Positions 22,674-29,240 of a DNA stretch of 64,000 bases are shown one piece after another. Numbering within the stretch: position 1 is the stretch's first letter; the number at the start of each line of letters is the position of its first letter. Source of the DNA: Streptomyces sp. Act143 (GTDB lineage Bacteria > Actinomycetota > Actinomycetes > Streptomycetales > Streptomycetaceae); NCBI RefSeq assembly GCF_003143935.1, contig NZ_QFRX01000001.1:878071-942070 (forward strand), written 5' to 3'. A program made the translations under genes and the position numbers. The notes under the pieces were generated by a model, which was not told the DNA's origin, ran no database searches, and saw only the letters and a program-made list of their open reading frames with translations.

Positions 22674-22715
22674 CGGTCGCGATTGGCGACGCCGCACCCG
22701 GGAACCCGGGAGCGC

Positions 22716-24194
22716 ATGGCACTGGATCACACGCGGGCACCGGTACTGGAAGCGCTGGAGACCTACCGGCGCGAGGGCTTGCTGGCCTTCACGCCACCGG
22801 GCCACAAACAGGCGCGGGGCGCCGACCCGGCGGTGCGGGAGGTGCTGGGCGACGCGGTGTTCCTCGGCGACGTCCTGGCGTCGGGAGGTCTCGACGACCG
22901 GCTCACCCGGGGCCGGGTGCTGGAGCGCGCCGAGGAGCTGATGGCGGACGCCGTGCACGCCGACCACACGTTCTTCACCACGTGCGGCAGTTCCTTGTCG
23001 GTGAAGGCGGCGATGCTGTCCGTGGCGGGCCCGCACGAGCAGTTGCTGATCGGCCGGGACGCCCACAAGTCGGTCGTGTCGGGCCTGATCCTCTCGGGCA
23101 TCGAGCCGGTCTGGGTCGAACCCCGCTGGGACGCCGAGCGGCATCTCGCGCACCCGCCGTCCGCGGAGGCCTTCGAGAAGGCGTTCGCCGACCACCCCGA
23201 CGCCAAGGGCGCGCTGGTGACCAGTCCGACGCCGTACGGGACGAGCGCTGATCTGCGGGCCGTCGCCGAGGTGTGCCACCGGCGCGGGCGGCCCCTGATC
23301 GTCGACGAGGCCTGGGGCGCGCACCTGCCGTTCCATCCCGACCTGCCGTCCTGGGCGATGGACGCGGGCGCCGACATCTGCGTGACCAGCATCCACAAGA
23401 TGGGCAGCGGCCTGGAACAGGGTTCCGTCTTCCATCTCCAGGGCGATCTGGTGCCGCCCGAGGTGCTGAAGCTGCGCGCGGATCTGCTGGGCACCACCAG
23501 TCCGTCGGTGCTGCTGTACGCCGGGCTGGACGGCTGGCGGCGGCAGATGATGCTGCACGGCAAGGACCTCATGGGCGCCGCCCTGGATCTCGTGACCGAA
23601 CTACGGGCGGCCGTCGGACGCATCGAGGGGCTGCACGTAGAGGGCCGGGAGGACTTCTGCGGTCCGGGGCTCGCCGACGACTTCGATCCGCTGCAGGTCA
23701 TCGTGGACCTCAGCGGGCTCGGGATCAGCGGGTTCCAGGCGGCGGACTGGCTGCGGGCCGAGCGGAACATCGAGGCGCATCTGGCCGACCACCGGCGGCT
23801 GGGCGCCCAGATCACGCACGGCGACGACCGGGAGACGACCGGGGAGCTCCTGTCCGCGCTGCGGGATCTCGCGCAGGCGGCTCCGGAGCTGCGTCCGGCG
23901 CCCGAGGTGTATGTGCCGCCGCCGTCCGAACTGCGGCTGGCGCAGGCCCGGCCGCCCCGGGACGCGTTCTTCGGGCCTGCGGAGAACGTGCCGGTCGAGA
24001 AGGCCGCGGGACGGATCGCCGCCGAGATGATCACGCCGTATCCCCCCGGCATCCCGGCCGTCCTGCCGGGCGAACGGCTGACCGAGCCCGTACTGCGCTA
24101 TCTGCGCACGGGCAAGGAGGCGGGCATGAACCTGCCCGATCCGAGCGACCCAGAGCTGAATACGATCAGGGTGCTGGAGGCCGAGGAGGAGTGA
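22716..24194 (+). CDS. Orn/Lys/Arg decarboxylase-family PLP enzyme (fold type I)
   Basis: The 492-residue protein opens with PVLEALETYRREGLLAFTPP and GHKQARG, the hallmark of the basic amino acid decarboxylase family. The PLP-contacting aspartate lies in LIVDEAWGAHLPFHP and the Schiff-base lysine is K228 in TSIHKMGSG. A C-terminal decarboxylase domain follows (about 370-492), including AGRIAAEMITPYPPGIP. It is shorter than the E. coli inducible enzymes because it lacks the N-terminal wing domain, as in the Gram-positive SpeA/YaaO group. Substrate could be arginine, lysine or ornithine; sequence reading does not decide. I prefer ATG 22716 (GGGAG just upstream); TTG 22683 is an alternative. Confidence 0.88.
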   Translation: MALDHTRAPVLEALETYRREGLLAFTPPGHKQARGADPAVREVLGDAVFLGDVLASGGLDDRLTRGRVLERAEELMADAVHADHTFFTTCGSSLSVKAAMLSVAGPHEQLLIGRDAHKSVVSGLILSGIEPVWVEPRWDAERHLAHPPSAEAFEKAFADHPDAKGALVTSPTPYGTSADLRAVAEVCHRRGRPLIVDEAWGAHLPFHPDLPSWAMDAGADICVTSIHKMGSGLEQGSVFHLQGDLVPPEVLKLRADLLGTTSPSVLLYAGLDGWRRQMMLHGKDLMGAALDLVTELRAAVGRIEGLHVEGREDFCGPGLADDFDPLQVIVDLSGLGISGFQAADWLRAERNIEAHLADHRRLGAQITHGDDRETTGELLSALRDLAQAAPELRPAPEVYVPPPSELRLAQARPPRDAFFGPAENVPVEKAAGRIAAEMITPYPPGIPAVLPGERLTEPVLRYLRTGKEAGMNLPDPSDPELNTIRVLEAEEE

Positions 24195-24310
24195 AACGGG
24201 TCACGTGGCCCGGTTCTGGTTTCGCACCAGCCCCCAAGATGGTTTACGGTTCATCCATACGTGGTCGTGGAGTTGACGCCGACAGTCCTCCGCTCACCAC
24301 CCCTGAACCG

Positions 24311-24340
24311 CCCTGGCTGGCCTCCCCCGTCCAGCCAGGG
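24311..24340 (+). terminator. Intrinsic terminator-like hairpin after the decarboxylase gene
   Basis: CCCTGGCTGG and CCAGCCAGGG are perfect 10-base arms around a 10-base C-rich loop, followed by CTTTTCC. The position, 117 bases after the decarboxylase stop and 128 before the next ATG, fits a transcription terminator. The rest of the 273-base gap shows nothing else I can name. Confidence 0.7.
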
Positions 24341-24467
24341 CTTTTCCATGCCCGGGTGGCTCCGGTGCCGGAAGTGCCGGCCGCCGAGGTGCCCGAGACG
24401 GCGGCAGCGGCTGAAATGGGCGTAGGGAAAGCCCCGGAACCGAATCGCCGGCGAGGAGCCCCGCGTC

Positions 24468-24920
24468 ATGACCAAAGCGACGAAACTGCTGACCGCCCTG
24501 CCCCCGCCGCAGCGCCAGCGTCTGATGACGCTCGCCCGCGAGATCTCCTTCCCCGAGGACACCCGGATCTTCGAGGCGGGCGGCACGGCCGACCGGTTCT
24601 GGGTCATCCGCTCGGGCGCGGTCTCCCTCGACCAGCAGGTGACGGCGCAGCAACGGGTGACCGTGGCCAGTCTCGGCTCGGGGGACCTGCTCGGCTGGTC
24701 CTGGCTGTTCCCGCCGCACCAGTGGGACTTCGGCGCGGTGGCGTTCAGCCCGGTCCGCGCCTACGAGTTCGACGCGGCGACCGTGCTCGGCCTGTGCGAG
24801 GAGGACCCGGCACTGGGGCTGATCCTGGTGCGCAGCGTCGCCGAGATCCTCGCGTACCGGCTGGAGATGACGCGGGGCAAGCTCATGGAGCAGTACGCGA
24901 TGCGCCGCCGCGCCCTGTAG
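24468..24920 (+). CDS. Stand-alone cyclic nucleotide-binding (Crp-like) domain protein
   Basis: The 150-residue protein is a single cNMP-binding beta-roll: REISFPEDTRIFEAGGTADR, FWVIRSGAVSLDQQ, VTVASLGSGDLLGWSW, followed by the C-helix (LGLILVRSVAEILAYRLEMTR). There is no DNA-binding helix-turn-helix after it, so it is not a Crp-type transcription factor by itself. The typical phosphate-binding RxA/RxS arginine loop is replaced by LGWSWLFPP, so cAMP binding is doubtful. Proteins of this kind may act as protein-protein partners. The ATG at 24468 has GAGGAG upstream. It converges on the MFS gene with only 16 bases between stops. Confidence 0.83.
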   Translation: MTKATKLLTALPPPQRQRLMTLAREISFPEDTRIFEAGGTADRFWVIRSGAVSLDQQVTAQQRVTVASLGSGDLLGWSWLFPPHQWDFGAVAFSPVRAYEFDAATVLGLCEEDPALGLILVRSVAEILAYRLEMTRGKLMEQYAMRRRAL

Positions 24921-24936
24921 GGACCGACCGGCGGGG

Positions 24937-26235
24937 TCAGACCCGGTAGCGCCGCAGCGCCGGGACCGTGGCGGCCAGCACCAGCATGACGGCGACGACG
25001 AGGAGCCCGCCGCCCGCCACGGCCGCGCGCGGCCCGAAGGCGGAGCCGGCGGTGCCGTGCAGGACGTCGGCGAGGCGCGGACCGCCCGCGACGACGACGG
25101 TGAAGACGCCCTGCATCCGGCCGCGCATCTCGTCGGTCGCCGCGGACAGCAGGATCGCCCCGCGGAACACCATGGAGACCATGTCCGCCACCCCGGCGAG
25201 GGCCAGGAAGGCGACCGCGAGCCACAGGCTGTCGCTCAGTCCGAACCCGGTGACGGCCACGCCCCAGGCCACCACCGCGCCGATGACCATCCAGCCGTGC
25301 CGGCGGGCCCGGGAGAACGTGCCGGAGAACAGACCGCCGAGCACCGCGCCGATGGGGATCGCGGCGAACAGCAGACCGAGCGCCAGCCCTTCGCCGTACG
25401 GCGCGTAGGTCTCGGCGGCGAGCTGCGGGAACAGCGCGCGGGGCATGCCGAGGACCATCGCGACGAAGTCGGCGAGGAACGACAGCAGCAGCACCTTGTG
25501 CAGGGCGATGTAGCGGAACCCCTCCGCGATCTCGCGCAGGCCGGCCCGGCGCCCGGCCTGAGCCGCGAGGGGCGGCAGCGGGGGCAGCCGGTAGACCGCC
25601 CACACGGTCACGCACAGCGCCAGGGCGTCGATCAGATACAGCTCGGGCAGCCCGATCACCGGGATCAGGGCGCCCGCCAGCAGCGGTCCGACCACCTGGC
25701 CGGTCTGGGCGACGGTCGAGCCCAGGGCGTTGGCCGCGGTCAGTTCCTCGGCGGGCACCAGCCGGGCGATGGAGGCGTTGCGGGCAGGCGCGTTCAGGCC
25801 CCAGAACGCCTGTTGCAGCGCGAGCAGCACCATCAGCGCGGCCACCGACCCCAGACCGGCCGCCGCCTGGAGCCAGAACAGCAGCGAGGTGAGCGCGATG
25901 CCGCTGTTGGTGACCAGGAGAAGCTTGCGGCGGTCCATGCTGTCGGCGATCGCGCCGCCCCACAGCGCGAACACCATCAGCGGCAGCAGCCCGGCGAGGC
26001 TGGCGTAGCCGACCCACGCCGAGGAGCCGGTGATGTCGTAGACCTGCTTGGGCACGGCGACGGCCGTGAGCTGGCTGCCCACGGCCGTGACGACGGTCGA
26101 GGACCACAGCCGGCGGTAGGCCGGGATGCGCAGCGGGCGGGTGTCCATCGCCCAGCGCCGCCAGCCGCGGCGGGGCGGCGGCCCCCCGGCCGGGGCCGGC
26201 GTCTGCGGTTCTGTGCTGCTTTCGCTGGTGTCCAC
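24937..26235 (-). CDS. MFS transporter (DHA3/enterobactin exporter-like)
   Basis: The 432-residue protein has a cytoplasmic proline-rich N-terminus (about 35 residues) and 12 predicted membrane helices. MFS signatures include FALWGGAIADSMDRRKLLLV (the A motif between helices 2 and 3) and ALGSTVAQTGQVVGPLLAGA in helix 5. The closest family is the DHA3/EntS-like group of drug and siderophore exporters. Substrate unknown. The GTG at 26235 has AGGAAG upstream. A perfect GAACC-AG-GGTTC palindrome lies 31 bases upstream of the start and may be the operator of a missing or distant regulator. Confidence 0.87.
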   Translation of the reverse strand: MDTSESSTEPQTPAPAGGPPPRRGWRRWAMDTRPLRIPAYRRLWSSTVVTAVGSQLTAVAVPKQVYDITGSSAWVGYASLAGLLPLMVFALWGGAIADSMDRRKLLLVTNSGIALTSLLFWLQAAAGLGSVAALMVLLALQQAFWGLNAPARNASIARLVPAEELTAANALGSTVAQTGQVVGPLLAGALIPVIGLPELYLIDALALCVTVWAVYRLPPLPPLAAQAGRRAGLREIAEGFRYIALHKVLLLSFLADFVAMVLGMPRALFPQLAAETYAPYGEGLALGLLFAAIPIGAVLGGLFSGTFSRARRHGWMVIGAVVAWGVAVTGFGLSDSLWLAVAFLALAGVADMVSMVFRGAILLSAATDEMRGRMQGVFTVVVAGGPRLADVLHGTAGSAFGPRAAVAGGGLLVVAVMLVLAATVPALRRYRV

Positions 26236-26266
26236 GGACTTCCTGGTTGCTCGTTACATCTTTCCG

Positions 26267-26278
26267 GAACCAGGGTTC
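26267..26278. promoter_or_regulatory. Candidate operator upstream of the MFS gene
   Basis: GAACC-AG-GGTTC is a perfect 12-base palindrome located 31 bases before the MFS start codon. It is followed on the plus strand by CACTATGG, which reads on the minus strand as a -10-like CATAGT. I infer a repressor site; no regulator gene of the expected type is next to it, apart from the deletion remnant to the right. Confidence 0.35.
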
Positions 26279-26348
26279 ACTATGGCACTTCCGTCCGAGC
26301 GTGCGGGACGCGCGATCTCAGCTTGCGGAACGGCCGTTGCCGGGCTCC

Positions 26349-26411
26349 TCAGGCCCCGGCGATCAGCAGAAGGCGGAGGGCGATCATCGTCGCGGCGACC
26401 AGGCCGACGTC
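26349..26411 (-). pseudogene. C-terminal remnant of a LysE-type amino acid exporter
   Basis: On the minus strand, 20 codons before the TGA at 26349-26351 read DVGLVAATMIALRLLLIAGA. This is the final membrane helix and tail of a LysE/ArgO exporter as far as I can recognise it. Upstream of the aspartate the frame continues only as unrelated residues (TACGPA), and no transporter helices precede it. The break coincides to the base with the start of LysG-like homology on the opposite strand. Read with the next entry, this is what remains of a divergent lysE-lysG pair after an internal deletion. The match is short, so family assignment depends on the context. Confidence 0.5.
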
Positions 26412-26830
26412 CGCTGGGCCGCATGCGGTACGTCGCGGCGGCGAGCCCCGGTCTCGTGGACCGGCACTTCGGCGGGCCGCTGGGCGACGCGCCGGCGAAG
26501 GCACCGGTGGTGACCTTCGACCGGCGGGACTCCTACCAGGACCGCTTCGCGCGGGAGCTGCGGGGCGGTGCCGGCGGGGCGAGCCCGGCACGGCACGCCA
26601 TCCCCACCTCCGAGGGGTTCGTGGGGGCGGTCACGCTGGGGCTGGGCTGGGGCATGGTCCCGGAGGTGCAGGCGGGCCCCCTGCTGCGCGCCGGGCGCCT
26701 GATCCAGCCGGCGCCGGAGCGGCCGGTCGACGCCCCGCTGTACTGGCAGCAGTGCAAACCGGACTCCCCCGCCCTGGCCGCGGTCGCCGACGCCGTCACC
26801 ACCGCGGCGGCGGAGGCGCTACGGAGCTGA
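26411..26830 (+). pseudogene. C-terminal remnant of a LysG/ArgP-type LysR regulator
   Basis: The plus strand from 26411 encodes about 139 residues: PLGRMRYVAAASPGLVDRHF, APVVTFDRRDSYQDRF, TSEGFVGAVTLGLGWGMVPE and LYWQQCKPDSPALAAVADAV. This is the second half of the effector domain of LysR regulators of the ArgP/LysG type, which control lysine/arginine exporters. The N-terminal helix-turn-helix and first effector subdomain, about 155 residues, are missing, and upstream sequence in this frame is not LysR-like. An ATG at 26423 could start a truncated product, but without the DNA-binding domain it could not regulate. Its 3' end overlaps the convergent tetR gene by 12 bases. Confidence 0.75.
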
Positions 26831-27544
26831 GCACTCCTCGCCGGTCAGCGCCGCCAGCTGCGCCGCCGCGCTGTCCAGGAGCATCTCCAGCGCCGTCGGA
26901 TAGGCGCTGTCCACCATGCGTTTGGCCAGCAGGGGCGCCGCCTCGGCGATGCGGGGGTGGGTGGTGCGGGGCAGCCGGGCGTACGTCGAGCTCCACATGT
27001 CCTCGTCGGCGTGGAGCGCGGCGCTCGGCAGGGCGAGGGAGGCGGCGTCCAGGGCGGCGAAGGCCAGGGTCTGGTCGATGAAGGCGTGGTAGATCCGCAC
27101 GGTGTCGGGCACGGGGAAGCCGGCCGTGCGCAGCACGTCCAACACCGCTTCGTCGGCGGCCAGTTCGTTCGGGCGGCCGGTGACCCGGTTCGTCGTGAGC
27201 AGGGCGGCCTGCGGGTGGGCGACGTACGCGGCGTGGAGGCGCAGGCCGACGGCCCGCAGGTCCGCCCGCCACTCCCCCGTCGGGCGCCAGCCGCGCAGGG
27301 CCTGGCCGATGAGCGCGTCGCCGATCGCGAGGGTCAGGTCGTCCATGCCGCGGAAGTAGCGGTACAGGGTGCTCGGGTCGGCGTCCAGGGCGAGTCCCAG
27401 GCGCCGGGCCGTCAGCCCTGTGCTGCCGTGTTCGCGCAGCATGCGCAGCGCGGTCTCGACGATCAGTTCCTCGGACAGGACGGTGCCGCTCTTGGTGGGC
27501 CGGCGGCGGCGCCGCTTCTCCTCGGGCACCACGGGTTTCGGCAC
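26819..27544 (-). CDS. TetR family transcriptional regulator
   Basis: The 241-residue protein has a basic N-terminus (EEKRRRRRPTKSG) and a TetR DNA-binding domain at about 28-72: LIVETALRMLREHGSTGL and DADPSTLYRYFRGMDDL. The C-terminal ligand domain is of the TetR_C_1-like type (FIDQTLAFAALDAASLA). The GTG at 27544 has AGGAG seven bases upstream. It is divergent from the saccharopine dehydrogenase-family gene, with 112 bases between starts. That gap holds a promoter-like sequence and a CAACGCC/GGCGTTG inverted repeat with a 21-base spacer, so control of that enzyme is the simplest inference. Confidence 0.9.
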   Translation of the reverse strand: MPKPVVPEEKRRRRRPTKSGTVLSEELIVETALRMLREHGSTGLTARRLGLALDADPSTLYRYFRGMDDLTLAIGDALIGQALRGWRPTGEWRADLRAVGLRLHAAYVAHPQAALLTTNRVTGRPNELAADEAVLDVLRTAGFPVPDTVRIYHAFIDQTLAFAALDAASLALPSAALHADEDMWSSTYARLPRTTHPRIAEAAPLLAKRMVDSAYPTALEMLLDSAAAQLAALTGEECSAP

Positions 27545-27575
27545 GGCCGCTCCTTTCCCTCTTATGCCAACGCCA

Positions 27576-27605
27576 TTGACCTTACGTGAGCAGGCGGCGT
27601 TGTAT
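27576..27605 (+). promoter_or_regulatory. Candidate vegetative promoter of the saccharopine dehydrogenase-family gene
   Basis: TTGACC (27576-27581) and TTGTAT (27600-27605) are 18 bases apart and read toward the gene starting at 27657. The spacer lies between the arms CAACGCC (27568-27574) and GGCGTTG (27596-27602), so a bound regulator would cover the promoter. Confidence 0.45.
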
Positions 27606-27656
27606 CTCAGCCGGGGCCCCGTCACGTCGTAGACCTTCAGCCGTAGGAGTCTTGTC

Positions 27657-28877
27657 ATGCGTGTACTGCTCGTGGGTGCCGGAGGGGTGGGCACCGCCAT
27701 CACCCGGATCGCCGCCCGGAGGCCGTTCTTCGAGGCGATGGTGGTGGCCGACTACGACCTGGCGCGGGCCGAGGCGGCCGTGGCGGCGCTCGACGACGCC
27801 GGGACCCGGTTCCGGGCCGAGCGCGTCGACGCGGGCGACGAGGCGGCCGTGACGGAGCTGCTGGCGCGGCACGCCTGTGACGTCCTGCTCAACGCCACCG
27901 ATCCGCGCTTCGTGATGCCGCTGTTCCGTGCGGCACGCGCCGCCTCCGCCACGTATGTCGACATGGCGATGTCCCTGTCGCGCCCGCACCCCGAGCGCCC
28001 CTACGAGGAGTGCGGGGTCAAGCTGGGCGACGCGCAGTTCGAGGACGCCGCGGAGTGGGAGAAGGCGGGGCTGCTGGCCCTGGTCGGCATGGGTGTCGAG
28101 CCGGGCCTGTCGGACGTCTTCGCGCGCTACGCGGCGGACGAACTCTTCGACGAGATCGAGGAGATCGGGGTCCGCGACGGCGCGAACCTCACCGTCGACG
28201 GCTACGACTTCGCCCCGTCCTTCAGCATCTGGACCACGATCGAGGAGTGCCTGAACCCGCCGGTCGTCTACGAGGCCGACCGCGGCTGGTTCACCACCGC
28301 CCCGTTCAGCGAGCCCGAGGTGTTCGACTTCCCCGCGGGCATCGGCCCCGTGGAGTGCGTCAACGTCGAGCACGAGGAGGTGCTGCTGATGCCCCGCTGG
28401 ATCGGGGCCGGGCGGGTCACCTTCAAGTACGGGCTGGGCAACGAGTTCATCGAGACGCTCAAGACGCTCCGTCTGCTGGGTCTTGACCGCACCGGCCCGG
28501 TGACGGTCCCGGGCCCCGACGGGCCCGTCCGGGTCTCGCCCCGGGACGTCGTCGCCGCGTGCCTGCCCGACCCGGCGACGCTGGGCGAGCGGATGCACGG
28601 CAAGACCTGCGCGGGCACCTGGGTGAAGGGCGTGAAGGACGGGGCGCCGCGCGAGGTGTACCTCTACCACGTGGTCGACAACCAGTGGTCCATGGCGGAG
28701 TACGGCAGCCAGGCGGTGGTGTGGCAGACGGCGGTCAACCCGGTCGTCGCGCTCGAACTGCTGGCCGACGGCGCCTGGAAGGGCGCGGGCGTCCTCGGCC
28801 CGGAGGCCTTCCCCGCCGGCCCGTTCCTGGAGCTGCTCACCGCGTACGGCTCGCCCTGGGGTCTGCGCGAGCAGTAG
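27657..28877 (+). CDS. Saccharopine dehydrogenase family protein
   Basis: The 406-residue protein starts with a Rossmann motif, RVLLVGAGGVGTAITRIAAR, followed by VVADYDLARAEAAVAAL and CDVLLNATDPRF. It has the C-terminal saccharopine dehydrogenase catalytic fold, including LVGMGVEPGLSDVFARYAAD. Family members act in lysine degradation, spermidine/carboxyspermidine synthesis or other imine reductions, so the exact substrate is open. It contains motifs of the carboxynorspermidine/saccharopine type rather than the fused eukaryotic form. Neighbours are suggestive: remnants of a lysine exporter pair and a basic amino acid decarboxylase lie within 5 kb. The ATG at 27657 has TAGGAG upstream. Likely controlled by the divergent TetR. 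Confidence 0.88.
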   Translation: MRVLLVGAGGVGTAITRIAARRPFFEAMVVADYDLARAEAAVAALDDAGTRFRAERVDAGDEAAVTELLARHACDVLLNATDPRFVMPLFRAARAASATYVDMAMSLSRPHPERPYEECGVKLGDAQFEDAAEWEKAGLLALVGMGVEPGLSDVFARYAADELFDEIEEIGVRDGANLTVDGYDFAPSFSIWTTIEECLNPPVVYEADRGWFTTAPFSEPEVFDFPAGIGPVECVNVEHEEVLLMPRWIGAGRVTFKYGLGNEFIETLKTLRLLGLDRTGPVTVPGPDGPVRVSPRDVVAACLPDPATLGERMHGKTCAGTWVKGVKDGAPREVYLYHVVDNQWSMAEYGSQAVVWQTAVNPVVALELLADGAWKGAGVLGPEAFPAGPFLELLTAYGSPWGLREQ

Positions 28878-28985
28878 AACCGCGCCTCCCAGAACTCCGT
28901 TGTTTCACATACGCATCGACAGGTGACCCGAAAGCGAGTAAGCCATCCGCGAGGGCACGGACGACTTCGAGCGCAGGTGACATCG

Positions 28986-29240
28986 ATGGACGACTGGCGA
29001 GACCATGCCGCGTGCCGCCACGAGGACCCCGACCTCTTCTTCCCGATCGGCAACACCGGCCCTGCACTGGTCCAGACGGAACAGGCGAAGGCGGTCTGCC
29101 GCCGCTGTCCCGTCCGGGAGCGGTGCCTCGAGTGGGCCATGGAGACCGGGCAGGCCATAGGCGTCTGGGGCGGCACCAGCGAGGCCGAACGACGTTCACT
29201 GCAACGGCGCCGGGCCAGGGCCGGACGCTCCTCCGGCTAG
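28986..29240 (+). CDS. wblE: WhiB-like iron-sulfur regulator (WblE type)
   Basis: The 84-residue protein binds a [4Fe-4S] cluster and probably modulates the principal sigma factor. The four cysteines lie in AACRHED, KAVCRRCPVRERCLEWAM (CxxCxxxxxC), and the Wbl signature GVWGGTSEAERR follows, then a basic tail RRRARAGR. The sequence LFFPIGNTGPAL is characteristic of the WblE/WhiB1 group. The ATG at 28986 has AGGTGA five bases upstream; an in-frame start at 28923 would add a basic extension without a ribosome-binding site. The last 45 bases overlap the end of the convergent histidine kinase gene. Confidence 0.9.
   Translation: MDDWRDHAACRHEDPDLFFPIGNTGPALVQTEQAKAVCRRCPVRERCLEWAMETGQAIGVWGGTSEAERRSLQRRRARAGRSSG

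Noticed and set aside
26126..26410. A full-length protein from the open frame preceding the LysG remnant.
   Set aside because: The upstream residues are frame noise over the MFS start region and intergenic DNA; LysR homology begins only at 26411 and the helix-turn-helix is missing.
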